Shown piece by piece: positions 44,501-59,500 of a DNA stretch of 64,000 bases (position 1 is its first letter; every line of letters begins with the position of its first letter). The stretch comes from Undaria pinnatifida. Taxonomy: Eukaryota; Sar; Phaeophyceae; Laminariales; Alariaceae. The translations under genes were made by a program, and so were the position numbers. A model generated the notes under the pieces. That model was not told where the DNA came from, searched no databases, and saw only the letters and a program-made list of their open reading frames with translations. The stretch is taken from contig JABAKD010000007.1 of NCBI GenBank assembly GCA_012845835.1, forward strand, positions 3,011,516-3,075,515, in the 5' to 3' direction.

Positions 44501-47500
44501 TACACCGACAGAGGTATCACTTTTCGTCCGAACGGGTTTCAGAATGACGAGGCTCCTTAACGCAAAATCGTCCGAATTTTTTTTTTGTTGCAAGATTCTC
44601 GTTGTGTACTTATCAAGACCATATGATTTTTTGGCTGGTGAAAACGTTTTGTTTTTCTTCTCTAAATCAGTTTTTGGGAGATGTCTTAATCCACCAAATT
44701 GAGGAAATCCAGAAAAAAAAAGTGGTGCACCTCTATCGTAGCACGCGAAACGTTTCTCAACATGATTCTGATCGATCTGGTTGGTCGAGCTCCTCAAGCA
44801 TGGAGCATTCAATTCGCATGGTAGCTTTAACGAGTGCGTTTGTTTTAGGACCACCAGCACATATAAATGTTGGCCGGGTTTGCTTGCGCAAAACGAATGC
44901 CCTCGAAGTAATTCTTCGGGTGAGGTGTTGACCTCATCATTTTGTTACGAGCGCAGAAGATTCTGCTGCACCCTTATTGGGGTGGGATGACGAGAACATG
45001 CCTATGCCAAGAAGTCAAGCAGACCGAGGACGCGGTAGGGGGAGAAAAAAACAATTTGGTATAAGAATTGTGATCCAAACCCTACGGTAGCTATATTCGA
45101 TGACCACACGAACGAAAACGCCTTGGTTCCGAGAACCGCCTGATCGGGGTTTTCATATTACCCCGATGCCCTTCAGCTGCGGGTGGATCATCAAGGACTG
45201 TCTCTGACACAAGAGGGTTCTGCCACCGTCCTCGAAGAATTTTTAGCGCCGCTAACCGTACCACGCGCTACCCCCTTCTTGGAGGTTCCCCTCTTGCCGT
45301 GTATTCAGTCCCTGCGGGTCGATCATCAAGGGCTATACTTAGCTGAAACAGATATACCCCTGCCGTAGCAAGCGCGTATATAGTTCCTTACCTGAGCAAC
45401 GTACAAGAAACAATCGTTGCGCCGGTACCGTATCATGCGCCAACCGCCTCATGGAGGGCTTCCGTGTCACTCACCTGATGCCTTGGAGCTGCGGGTCGAT
45501 CATCAAGGGCCACCTTTGACACTGAGTGATTATGCCACCGTTCTCGATGCTGATCTGATCGGAGGGGAGGCGCTCGTTCTGCCACTCTGCCACCTTTGTT
45601 GGGGTACCGCAGATAAAAACAGGCAGCAATACGTCGCGTAAAAATTGGCAGTGTTTACCCGTCGATGGTAGCAAACGTTTTTTGTTTGTTAGGGTCTTGG
45701 GTGTTGTTTTGGGATAGCCTCCCCACGTCCCCGATTTGTATGGCGCCGGGTAAAGATGCCTACTACGTTCTCGATGCAAATCTGGTTCCAGGGAAAGTGC
45801 TCGAGTGGCCACTCTGCCACTTGCAGGACTAGCGAGAAAAATGACAAAGCGTGTGCATTGCTTGCATGGTTTACTGCCCTTTCGTTGCCTAGGTGAAGAG
45901 GTCAAACAAAGAGTAGGTTTGGTTATTTGATCTACACGCCATCTCGGGGCCACGCGACCATACATCCTTCAGCCTACTAAAGGAAAAGGGCGGCGAAAAA
46001 TCAAGTTGGGAGAACTTACGGTCCTTCTTGATGACACGAACGTATCGACCAATTGCATACGGAGTCGGGTAGGTTTACTCGGGTATTCACCCAACGCGAG
46101 GGCATAGCTGTATGAGGTATAACACACCACACCAAAGACGTTGAGCTTCCAAAGCAATTGTTCAAAAGGAGTGAAGCGTAGCAACGCCCGGCGGCATTCA
46201 AGCTCGGGTCATCGCCGCCGCCGCACGGCGCACGATGGTACGGCGTGTTCAAAATAGTCATAATACATCGCTGTGTTAGTGGGACCAGCGCAATACAACG
46301 GGGAGCGCCACATCTTGGCAAATGCAGCATCCAGGGGAACACTACACTCCGGCAAATATGCGAGAAGTTGTGGGGACGTTGAACGGTCGCGGGGTTAATT
46401 GTTTACTTTTGGGGAAACTGAACAGGTGCAGGGTACTTGAGCGTTTACGCGGAATCGGAACATTTGCGGGATAACTACGGATCGATGCACGTGTGCGGCG
46501 TAGCTGAAAGACTGCGGGAAAACGTAACAGGCGCGGCGTAACTGAACGCTTGCGGAGTAGCCAATCAGTTGCAGCTTACATGAATATTTCGGGGAACCGT
46601 GCGGTTGTGGGCGAATTAGTTGATCATTTCGCAGGAATGTTGATAGTTACCGGGGAGCCCATAATTTTCCCTTAACCGTGCGTTGAAACCGAGCAGGTAT
46701 GGGTTCATTGAACAGTTTCGGGACAGAAGGACAGTTGCGGTGCAACGCAATAGTAGCGGATCAACATTCGCGGTGAACAAGGAAGCTTCGGGATAACTGA
46801 GTAGACGGAGTAACCAACTAGTTGGCGGAAAACTGCATTGTTGAGGAGCAGCTGAACGCGGCCAGGTCTTAGCACAGACGAGCTTGTACTTGGAAAGTGT
46901 TAAGACTCTGTTCTTCGCCGTGGTTACCTTCTGGGTACTCATATTTATACTCTAACAGTCCTTGTACGTTCGGATCGTGTGTGAGACGTTTGCCACAAAG
47001 ACAACGTCTCTTTCGTGGCCATGATTCAAGTAGTACCAGGAATGCATGAAGCAGACAAACAATCCACAAACAGGCAACACTCAAAGTGCAACAAAAATAA
47101 AACCAAGATGCCAACAAGCAAACACAAAGCAAACCAACCAACCAATCGACCGACCGACCAAACCGATCGACTAACCAACCAACCAACCAACCAACCAACC
47201 AACCAACCAACCAACCAACCAACCAACCAACCAACCAACCAACCAACCGACCAACCAAACAACCAAACAACCAACAAACCAAACAACCAACCAAACAACC
47301 AACCAGCCAACAAACCAACCAGCCAACAAACCACCCAACCAATCAAGTAGCCAACCAACCAACCAACCAACCAACCGACCAACCAACCAAAGACCCAACC
47401 AACCAACCGACCAACTAACGAACCAACCAACCAACCAAAATACACACCAACCATTCAGCCAACCAAAAAACTAACGAATCAACCAATCAACCGATCAACC

Positions 47501-50500
47501 AGCCAACCAACCGACCAACCGACCAACCAAGTATCCAAACAACCAAACAAAATATCCCATTTGGCTGCACGTTGGCTAGAAACAGTAATTAGCAGTGTGT
47601 CACATAAGTTATAGTATTCGCCCCAGAGATCTGGTGGGTTTTGTTTTTGCGGCCAATCGGTGGTACAACCTTCAGTTTGTTGACTGCAATTCAGGAGTTG
47701 TCCTTTGCATTTTTGCATAACGAGTTATCGTTCGGAAAACTGTGATCCGCACCTTGCTGTCGCTGGTGAGCATTTGTAGAGGGTCAAGCCCCTCGCGGAG
47801 CGGGATAGCCTTCGCCGTCAAATCGGGAAGCCACCTTTGCGGGCGGGCAGGTTGCACAACGAAAAGAGGGCGTTGGTTCCATGGCATAAAGTGCGTGGTA
47901 CTTACAAAAGGAAGGAGGCCAGAAACACACGGACGGGTGAGCGAGGCGCTTTCTTCTTTTTCGACAAGGTACACGGTGGGTAAACGGACGAACGTTGGAG
48001 CACCTTCAGGAACTTGAAACACCACAAGACGCGCGGGTGTTGCCCTCGTTTTGTTCGATATCAGTGTGATTTTGGCGCTGAAAAATGAGCTTCCACAGGC
48101 TAGCCTTTAGAGTGTGCCGACGTTCTGTGGATTTAGCGTCAGCGCTAACTCCCCAAAATGTGTCCAAACGGTCTCCCTTGTTGCCCATCTTCTACTAGGT
48201 CGACGAAACGCGGGGACCCTGGCTGTCCGTGCAAGAAAGGACCCGAATAACGATACTGTGGGAATATGAGCACCGTTTAATCCAGACGCTTTGGACTGAC
48301 TGACCCCCGCCGCTGACTGACGCGTCCTACCATAGGTGTTGTATGTATTGGCCAAACAATTTCTGATTGACGGGAAGCTTTGCTCGAGAAACTATCCACT
48401 AGGGTGATCGCTGTTATATACCCAAACTTCTTGTGGGTTGGAAAACCATACACAATCAACGTTGAAAGCGATCGACATCAATAATCCAATGCCAACTAAC
48501 GTACGAAGAAAAAATGGGTTCGAAGTTATAAAAAAATGCAGGAAAAATAGTGTTAGCCTACGGTTTCGCAGACGTTTGGTGTGTTAGCTTGGGCTTGGAT
48601 TGAAGTTTCCGACTGTTTCAATCGTATTATTGCTATATATTGTGTTACCCGACATCGGCCCAAGCAAATGTGATATCCCGAAAACACCTAATTCTTTCGA
48701 TACTTTTTGTTGTATACCTACGCAATGGGTTTGTTCGTTGGGATGCAGGTTGGGTACATTCTCAAAGGCTCATAAGTGTTAACTTCACCCTCCCCTCCTG
48801 TGGCATGCCTCATATGTGGAATACCAGCAGGGTGTTTACGACTTTCAAACTCGGTCGGGTTGGAAAAAAACGTGACAAAATGCTTGAAACCGAAGAATAC
48901 AAAAATTACCCACGGCCAACCAACCCAACCTACGAGAATATAAACCCAGAAAAGCAAACAAAGCATTTGTTGGGTTGACCTCGAATGGTGATGGCCGATA
49001 GTCTGCAGTACGAGTCTTACGCGTTTTCCTACTCAACTGATACCTAGCCAAAGCTGGTACAATCGCGAAAACTTCAATCGCAAAAACACCCTAGGCATTC
49101 ATAACCCATGGGACTGTTTTCGGGTTGACTACTCAGACTTCCTCAAAGTCAGTTTGAAGGTGAGGTGTACGGCTCGTCCAGCGAGGTAGACGCCACAGAC
49201 GATGTAGGTGCCGCCCCAACCGTAGCGGTCGAAAATGTGTACTCGATTCTTACTACGATAGCCCCCCCCCCAAACCGGCGATTTTCTTTAACGAACGTTT
49301 CATGGCTGCTTGCTCGGCACAAGGAAGGATGCTATGAAAAAAAGCATCCTCAAACATTTTCATGTTTATCAAGGTCTACTGAGCGATGACGTCGGGGTGG
49401 CAAGGGGCACCGTATTTTGAGAGAAACGGCCGGGGGCTGTTTTCAAAACCGGCGATTTTGTCAAAGAAACTTTGGGGGGGCTACCGTAGAACGACTCGTC
49501 AAGGTAAGCGCACGGGCTACCATCACCGCTCATATTCGAGTTTGAGCAAACGATAAAGTATGGGTTCTGCCAATTATATTTTCCAATAACGGTAGAGTGT
49601 GGCGCCTTACCTGTTTCTCCACAGCTCTTGTCGATAGTCCTTGCTAAACGCACCGGCGTAGCTGACGAAAGCGGCTGCCAGCAGCACGTCTCCGACAATG
49701 CTCGAACCTCTATTAGGTTAGGAAGTTCGTACCGGAATAGCGGAAACACGAGGTGCAGAAAAACGGGGGGGAGAGAGGGGAGGGGGTTGGTGTGGGAAAG
49801 TGGGGCAAGGCAGAGAAAGGGCAGTAGCACGGGAAGGGCAGCGAACGGGGGGGCCTCAAAATAGGGTCTGGCACATAGGCTTTCCTCTATTAATACCCGA
49901 TAACTGGTATTAGATATTGTTGAACCTATCACCTACAGAAGCAACTTGTGAAAATATCAGATTAAATGATGCGCAAAATTCCTCGGCTTGCGACTGTGCA
50001 TACTCAACTACATAAAGCGGGCTTGGTGTATGAACCATACCTGATTTCCCCAACACAAAACGACTATTTCTGTGCACAGAATTTGGACATTACTGTGCAC
50101 AACCTGTAACCCTAAGACGATACTGCAACCCGCGGCGCACCGTGGTTGCTTGGTAACGCAGTCGGCGTTACCGTCACTCCTGGCCTCGTTATTTTTATTT
50201 GGTGAACTCCCGAAGGGCTTAGCCAAAGTGTATATTCATTTCTGACCTTGTCTGCAATCGCTCGACTTCTTCTCCCCATCGCTCATTCTCGCTGGCCAGA
50301 CCATTCGTTAACCTGATCACGCGCGGTGACGGTGCGATAGGCATGACGATGACGATAGACATCAAGCGATGGTGGGGACCAAGGCTACGTGAGGGGCGAC
50401 GTGCGCCCGTGTATCGTTTGAGTTTAGCCATGTTTAAAAGTTCATCCCGCTAGCCAGCGTGGCTTCAGTACCTGCACCAAAGACGGACTTAAAACGGAAT

Positions 50501-53500
50501 TGCTGTCTACCCAGCCAAACACACACTTCCAAGGAGGGGGCACATGTTCTAAAACCGAAACGTGCATCGCCATTGTCCGCGCCGCCCCTCGCAGGGACCT
50601 CCTGATCCCTGGCCTGTAAATACACGTACTTTCACCTGTACGTTGGGACCTTCAACAACACAACAATCATCATCTGCCTGATGACGCACGATACCGCAAA
50701 TATGCGTTGTTTTCTCTCCGAGGCTCCTTCCCTGAGGAAGTCAATACCACCGCACTCCAAAAACGGATAAAGCGACAAAACCGATGAAGCCCGATGGATA
50801 ATCCAAACGGCCTAGATAGTCATATTAAACCGTGTATCCACGGAAAAAGCTCGGACAACGTTGGATGCACGGTTCCTCGGACGGTTAACCGCGTCAGTAA
50901 GCCAAACACCTCCCTTCAGGGGTTACCCTTGTCCTAGCACGCTTCCTGACAGCGCTGTGCCGTGATCATCTCTACAGTCATCCCACGGTAGGGGTTGAAC
51001 TTTTTCGGTCAAACGTTCCCTAACAGGTTGAGCGCCTCGGTGTTGAACTCTTAGTTAGTATGGCATTTTTGCGAGTGCATTTTTTGACTTTAGGACCAGC
51101 GCATACCAGGTAGAGCCGTTCGTATCGTTGCGCCGAACGAATGTCTTCGAAATAATGTATCGGGTGAGATATTGAGCGTCCTACGTTAAGAGCTCAGAAG
51201 CCTCTTCTGCACCGCCAGAGCGTCGGATGACTCCTTACCGTTCCGCGAGGCCCAACCGCTCTTGGCAGGCTCTGGCCTGGCCTTCCACTTTCGTCTTTTC
51301 CTCGGTAGCCGCCATGAATGACTTCTCCAGCTTTCCTAGATGCGCCTTGATGACAGCCAGGGCGTCTTCAACCTACGATGGAATGGAGACGTGTCAACAC
51401 ACAAAGCAATAGCTAGAGATTGGGAGTAGGCGTGGTTGGCCTGAGACCAAAGACAAAGCGCATTCATCTCGTTGTGATTCGGAGGGGGGAACGCCATCTG
51501 TCAAACCCGTACCCGATCTATCACGCCACTGCAGCCTTTGCCACGGCGGCACCGGTGTGTCTTACTGCCGAGGTAGATTAGCACACGACACGAAGTTGTT
51601 CGGGATCGCCTAACCCTGATTCTACTGCTATATATACGGGCACATCATTCCAAGCATATTCTCCCCTGAGGCAATGCCTGTGTAGTTCTATAAAATGCAA
51701 GCACACGCTCCACAAAAATGCGGGTGCAGCTCCATAGGGGACCCTTGTCAGAGCTACAGCTGCGGGCACGCGCTCTGTTCACCTTCGCGAGGTCTGCAAT
51801 CGCCGCAGCCTTCGCTGCCTGGGCGGCCTCCAGAGCATCCATGAGCGGCTTCACCTTCTTGTAGATCTGTGTGCAAACATACCGGTTGGAAGTTGATTTT
51901 GGTCGTTTTCAGCTTTAGTTCCAAGTCTTTTGCTCCCTATAGGGGGTGCATTCATCAAAACGATAATCAGGGAGCGGCAGAGATTCACACAGTAGTAAAA
52001 ATGCATAAAAAGTAAATGTTAACGCCATACCGTTAGAATCGGTACATGTACACAAAGGAAATGCTAAAAAATGGCTGTAATCGTGTAAATATCACCCCCG
52101 ATTCGCTATCCCTACCTTACGTCTTTCATCCCACATCCCAACGCCCGACGCGAACATAGAAGTTGATCGTCATGGTTGACATCTCAATCGCCTCCCATCA
52201 CACTAGCATCGCGCTGTACTGAGATCTGAGCTACGTTATACGGAGTACAGACATTTGCACTGCCGCGTTTCCGTCAGTAAACGCAGGCGGTGCTAAACAT
52301 TCGCTACACAACGGACTTACATAACCCTTGTTGGTGAAGAGAAATAGAAGAGACCATCATGGAGGTCCATATACCGCGAACGATAAAGGGCAACGGCCAA
52401 AGGTCGTGGATAGCACACAAGTTAAAGGTCTCGTAATATTGCGTTGTTGCGTTGCGCTATATCGATGATGACCTGACCTGGTTGAAGTTGATAATGTTGA
52501 TCACCCAGTTGCACAGATTGGCCGCCGCGGCCGATTTGGTCTTCATCACGGCGTACGTGAAGTCTGGTTCCAGTAGCAGAGGCTGAACGCGCTTGACGAC
52601 CTCCTGTGCAAACCGCAGTCGAGAGAAACGCACATCGACGTCGTAATTGGGTTAGACCGACTACTACCGATGCGTACGTTGAGACTACTGGGAGACTGGT
52701 TCTACGGCATCCCCCCCAAAACCATCGATTTTCTTTACCACGATCGTTTCATGACTGCTCGACACAAAGAAGGATACGATCGAAAACGTAGTATCCACAT
52801 ATGATCTTGTGTGCAAAGGTCTGTCGATCGATGACCTGCGGTATCGAGGGACACCGTGTTTCAGGAGCTACGACCGGGAGCTGGTTTTGAAACCGGCGAT
52901 TTCGCTAAAGAATAGTCGGGGGGGGGTTCCGTAGAACGACTCGGGAGTCACCTAGAAACGAAGGCAAAGTTACCCGTATCGGGTACGGGTTTTCCGCGGT
53001 ACTCCACGAGCCGCTCGGTAACTACACCCACCCTCGCCAGCAGCCAGAAATGTTTACCTAAGCCCAATCCTAACCTTCTAGCGCGTTCGAGACCCCGAGG
53101 GTTAACTATATTGTAGCACGGGTTTGATATTGCTTGCTTTCGAAGCCATTTTTAAACTGAGCAATAGCAACCTTACGTTCCCCCTAACCTTAAGAAAAGC
53201 TCGTTCGGCACCCAAAACGCTACCCTTACCCTATCGCACGTCCATAGAATGTGCCTTCCTAAGCGACGTCAACTACGACGATTCACCACCGGCTGCTGAA
53301 AGAGTTGCACTTTCCTTGTACCAGTAATATCAACAACTGTGCGAGCGAGGCAAAGTCCTATCTCCCCAGGTAAAAGATCCTCTAGTGTAAAGAAATGCAT
53401 CCCCTAGTGTAGCATGCGATAGGCTTGTAGAAATCCAACCTCGGGCACGTCCTCTCCTCGGTACTCCTCCAGCTGCTCCTTGAAAGCGTCAACCTTCGCC

Positions 53501-56500
53501 ATCATCTTCTTGGCGTTCTCCCAGCTGAAGTTCTTCTTCTCCAGCTTGATCATGATAAGCAGCGCCGTGGTCACAAGATCTACCCCGGGTGGTGGCTGTG
53601 TATGCCGCATGACATTCGTAGTAGTGGTGGTAATGGGGTGGTGGGTGATCGATGCGGCGGGCGATAGGATGAGTAGTGATGGTGATCGCGATGGAACGGC
53701 GGGGTGGTGGGCGCGACAGGCGAAGGGGAAGTTTTGCATTATGTTGTTTTCTAGATGTTGTTCGTGAACACGGGCGCCATTGTTGCAATATCTGCCACAA
53801 AGGGAGGCTGCTCCGACGCGCGACAGTGGGGGGGGGTGATGGTGGGATGGTTGGGGCGGGGGGCGTGGAAAGGGTGGCGATGATGGTGGGGTGGAGATGG
53901 TGCGGTGATGGGAGCAGGCGAGCGGGGGAGGTTTGCTCTCATTTCATGCATAGCCGTGGTCTTATGGCCATTGGACCGCCTCGCATCACCAAAACCACCG
54001 GGCCTGGGAGCGTCGTCAGATAGGCATTGCGTAAGTCGGGGGGGGGGGGGGGGGGGTATGTAATAGTCGGAACTTCCTCTTTTCGGCCTTTCCCATGGTT
54101 GCGAGGGCCGACGTTACGAGATGCCTCGCAGGGCGTGACTGCACATGACCCGCGATGGTAGACGTGGTGAGATATGGGTGCCAGGGGTGCACGATGGGAT
54201 GGGTGGTGACGGTTGTCGGAGTTAAATGGTGGGATGATGGGGCCGGCGGGAGGGGGCTACATACATTTTTCTTTTCAAGCTTGATCATGATTGGGAGCGC
54301 CGTCGTCACGGGATCTAACCCATGGGGTGGGAACACCGGCGCGCAACAGTGGTGGTGGTAGTGAGGTTGGTCGTGGTGGTGAGATGGCTAGTGCGGGGGG
54401 GAGGTGGGGTTTCCGTTTATGTTCACGCAACGGGAGGCCAACGTTGTGCGTCCAACCCTCACTACCTTCTACACCGCCAGAAGGGGGGACGGGGCGTCGT
54501 TTCCAATCAAACTAAATGAAGCCAACGACAACGTCTGTACGTCATGACCTGACCTTGCTGAAGCTCTTGAGCTCCGTCAAGCTAGCTTTGTCGAGACAGT
54601 TTACGGCCTCCTGGGCCGCCAAGAGTGCCGGCTTTGCCACCGCGAGTTCCATTTCGGCCTGTGGCCCGAGATGCAAAATTACAGCCAGTCAAAACACTCC
54701 GAGGCACAATCACATTGATAGATTGATTGCCCTACCTCTGCAACTGAACCAATCGAACAGTTATCGTTTAAAATCGACTATGCCTCACAGCATCTCTGAA
54801 TGGTCAAGCAGTGCACTGGTTCCTGGGACGCCGTTAACTCCTGTTCGGCCACTGCGACTTGCACCTCCGCCTGGGACCCATCGTGCAATGCATGCCAATA
54901 TTCCTATTGTCCTTAGTAGTTGCCGTTTATACTGTAATCAGCGCCGGTTTCGCGGCCACAAGCTTCACCTACGCCTGAACGAATATGCAAATCGATTATC
55001 ACTCCCACTGTTAGTAATGTTTCTGTCCTGCTTGGACGCATCGCTTATATGGTCATAATCAAAACTGATTTGGAAACCGCAAACCTACATCTTCCGCCTG
55101 CGACCCACCAAGAATACGCTACTACCTCACGACAACATCGATTGATTGCCCTTGGTAAGTTTGGTCCAGTGGCAGGGCCAATCGGGCGATTCGCTTCTAA
55201 ACCCGAACCATCCCTTGGATATATGTACACCTCTTGCACTGATCGTATAAGGTATTTTTCCCGGCTTCTGGGGCAATCGAGCTACTATCTTCTGACAGTA
55301 TATCATGTAAAAACATAGCATGGATTGACTATCGAAAGTGTTTCCGACGCAATGGAGCCAATCGAGCGCTTCTCTTCCAAACGCTCTTCATGTCACAAAT
55401 CTAGCATGGATCAACAGTCCGGAGCGATATTCCCGGCGTCAAGGATAAGTTTCTGAATATCATCAATACCCCTCTCGTCTCGAACAACATCATGCACCAT
55501 TGTTGTTGTCAAGGACGATTATTCACCAGGAAATAACGCCCCGCGCCTCTCATCAAAGACCGATCGTTGGCCCCACACAGCATGGATCAATGTTCCACGG
55601 TGACTATCTCTGAGGCAATTCCGCCAATCGACCGGTTTTCCTCAACAGCATCAGAAACGCAGGCACTTCCACAATTTCGCCCGATTTCGGTGAGAAAGGG
55701 AAACCAACCATGTTGACGCACATGCTGTCACACAAATATCAGGTTGTTGACGACAGGTTTAGGTTTTAGCTTAATGCGATTTATTCGTTGGGCTGTCGCC
55801 ATTTGTGTTTTCTTTCCTTCGATCTATTCATTGTTATGAATAGGTCGTCAGACGGTTGTAGGTTTGGTGCATGTGTCTTAATTTCGACCAACTCCGTGGG
55901 CGTCTGTCTCCTGAAAGAGTGCCCGACGGCGCAGAATCTCGAAGCCCATACCTTACGAAAACGCTGAAGTCGCTCCCCTCCTCAACACCAAGCCTCGAGT
56001 ATCTCTTGTCCAGGGACTACCGATCACTGGTCCACAATAGTTATTCCCCGTCCAGGCTACGGCAAGGAGCTTGCCACCATTTTCAAAGCCACTCATGCGA
56101 GTAGCTTTTTGTACATCTATGAAAAACGATCGTAAACATGAATGTTGGCTAAGCGCAAAAATCCCTTTCGTTCGAATTCGTCCATATCGCGCAAACCGAC
56201 GAGAAACATGCCTTATGATTGAAGATAAGTATGCCACTAGCGCAATGCCTGATCGTCACGCACCGTTACTTGGCCTAGATCTCGCGCTCACCTCTATCTC
56301 AATAGTTCGGGCGTTGCTGGCGGCAAGGTCCGCTTTCGACTTCTCGATATCCGCGATCGCCTGAGGTTCACGGGGCATTTGTTGAGCAAACGTGTTCAAA
56401 GAGGTGGTACGAGGGTCCGTTGGCCATGCCCCCTCCTGATTGTCAGTAGGCGCCCTGGTAGGGTTTGTCTTAAAGGAAAGGTTCAGGCTTGAAAACCTAC

Positions 56501-59500
56501 CTCCAGCGGCCCACGCTTTCGTCCTTGGTGTATTTGGGCTTAAAAAAAGACGCAAGCTACGGTTAGGGCGACGTACCTACTGTTGATCAAGCTCCTTGCT
56601 TGAGGAGGCCCATACTTGACATCAATCTTGTTGGCGAAGAAAAGGGAAAGTACTCGATGGGCAACCCCATGGCCTGGAGTAACATAAAATCAGCACAGTG
56701 AAACGCAACTAGCGTTTTAACGATACTGGGGGAGTTTCTGGTGAGGCCCGCCGTGAAACAGTGGACCTGGGAGCGCCTGTTGTACACTTTGCATCCGTAT
56801 GTAGGCGCTGACCGATGCTACTTAGTCTGACGGAGATGTCTGTTGCGACGATTGACAACAATAAGCCGTCTCAGTGAGCCCCCTCTCGATAACGGCTCCC
56901 GTACTAGTATGAAGGGTGATCCTTCTGCTGTCCAATAACTCGTCGCGCGTCAATTTTGTGGTTTGCGTCTGTGTGTCAAGGCCGAGACAACTTTGTTTCA
57001 AACAGGTTGCCTCTTGACACTTTCAAAGTCGATAGTATGCCCTCGCTGCGAGCAGGTATCCCATAGCCTGCGCCGGTAGCCAATCCGTGCGACTTGTCAC
57101 CACTGAGGAGCTCGAAGAGTGCCGAGGGAAATGCGGCCGTATGCGCACGCTGTTGAGGCTTGTCATGGGTGATCTGGAGCACCCCTGCGCCTAACAACCG
57201 TCGTACAGCAGGTCATATGACGAAACGGTACGATATCCCGCTACCGACGCTGCTGCCGCCGTTGCAGGCTTCCCCTTCTGACAATCTATAACAGGGTGCT
57301 TCCTATGTAAACACCGGTTGCCCCTCCCGACAACCAGCAACAGGGTGCTTTCTACATGAACATCTGCTCTGCAGCCTTTCGTGCACCCGCTGGCGCTCGG
57401 CCTCCGACAGTGTACGTCACGTCCAAGCGAGACTGGTCACACCCCCACGAGAGTATCCCCGCCCCGTCAGTGAAACCATTGTGGGCTCTGAAAGTGCAAC
57501 CCCTAAACGACGTCGCAGGGACGTTTCGCGTAGTGGCGTACCTGCTGGGCCTCGGCCTCCGAGCGTTGGACGCCCATCTCCTCCAGGAGCACCTCCGTGC
57601 CCTGCTTCTTTGCTTCCACGTCCTTCATCTTAAGCTTTAGGTCGTCCCGCAGAGTCTACAGTTGGTGTTCCACCGCGACGAAAACATATTTTTGCGGGGC
57701 GGATTACAAACGGTGATGTACTGAGAGGAAATTAGTTGCTTGTGTAACGAACGCTTCGAAGGATGCACATCACCGGAAATATACCCGAGTGCCGGATGAC
57801 TAGAGGTCCTTTATCTTCATGTTGCGGTCATTTTATCATCATCTACCTGCATAGTTTCCCCCATCGCGGCAAAACATGCAATGGAAACGTGGCTGCGGTG
57901 ACCAGGGAGCCTCGGTGCAACATCTACGTTAATATTTTATCTCCTCCGTAGTGGTTTTACAAACCCAGGCATGTTGCATCGACCAGGGGTTTTCGTATTT
58001 TGGTCCCCATGCTCTCCAGCTATACTGGATTGGAATTTGAGTAGGTGTTTTGTTGGAGTCGAATAGCAGTATTGCCTCCTGGGGTCCAGGAAAGCTGCCC
58101 ATATAGAAAGCGAGATTGGAGTTCCAACGGCTTAAAACGCTGACCTGATCGTAGGCGCATGTCCGTTGTGTCAGGCACTACTTTTGCATGGGTACTAATT
58201 GTTTTTTTTAAACAGAACCGTTGCGAACGCAACTGAGTTAAATCGACACACGACGCGCATGAATATACGTGGAAGGGCGGTGAGCTTAAGCATTATTTTA
58301 CCCCAATCGCCGGAGGGTAAAAAAAATAAAAAACAGAACCAAAACAACATACATGGGCTATTGTTCGAGGACGAGGAGCTAGGAACGTCTAATTATGCTA
58401 AACCATTCGCCAGCGAAATGAAAATGTCTGAGTAAACTCCTGCCCGTACGTCGCCATTGGCGTTTTTCAGGGTTTCCGGGCTGTCTGCGGGGCGATTGAA
58501 GTTAACGTTCGGCCCCCTCTGCTTTCAAGTTCGGTACGTTCAAAACAACAGATAGGCATGCTTTCTACTTGAAAATATCTTACAGCAGTCCTGCACTGCC
58601 TAGAAAAACGCTAGAGTAATGAAAAGTTCGAGAACACAAACCTACCTGTACGTCGCCATTGGTCTTTTTGAGGGTTTCCAGTCCATTCGCGAGGCGGTTG
58701 ATGTTACCATCCAGTTCGCCCTGCTTCTTCCTGAGGAGTTCCTTGTAGAAATCGATCAGCTCCAAGAAGCTCTTGGGTGTGGTGTAGTTGTACCTCCCCT
58801 CGTCCTCCAAAAACCGTTGAGACACCTGTGTGAAAAGTCAGGCCCCACGCAGCAGCAATAGTAAGAGGGTTTCGTTTAACATCGAAACATTTTGTATCAA
58901 GAGAGCTCCTTAACTGAGGTATCGCCCGGCCTCTGTTGCCTTTCCTGTTGCTTGAGCGTCGCCATTATGGGCAATTCCAACCCCACCGAAACACTGGATG
59001 TTCACGAATCATCCCCCGGAAGCTGCGTGTACGATGCTCTCGCTGTGCCTCTCGTGGTCCTGCAAGAACCACTGAGAAAGACGCCTGTGTGCAAAGACGC
59101 GTGCTACGATAAGGGTAGCACTTTTCGTCTGAACTGGTGTCAGAATGACGGGGCTCCTTGACCCAAAATTCGTCGGGAATAATCCATTTTGTTTTCATGA
59201 TTCCCGTCGTGTACCTAGGCCATGGGATTTTTCATCGGTCAGCAGTTTCATGTTGTTTCCAAAACAGTTTTTCGGTTAAGAAGGACATGCCTTAACCTCC
59301 TCTTAAAAGTGAGGATTAGTGTTAGAAAGACAAATGTGCACTTCTATCGTGGCACGCGTCCGAAAAAGACCATGTCGATTGTGTAGCACGGGCCATTGGT
59401 CAAGCCACGTGACAACGTCACCGGATAAATTGATCCTGGGGAGTTCGTCGAACCTCGAAGACTGCAAGAAAGCAGCGTTGATCTTCGGAGACGCGTGCTA

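Noticed and set aside
46869-47454. 157-codon frame of WLVGWLVGW repeats, resembling a membrane protein
   Set aside because: It is a translation of the TTGG repeat, not a gene.
47742-48017. Plus-strand frame opposite exon 14
   Set aside because: It is the complement of the dynein exon and its flank; only the minus frame has family motifs and splice sites.
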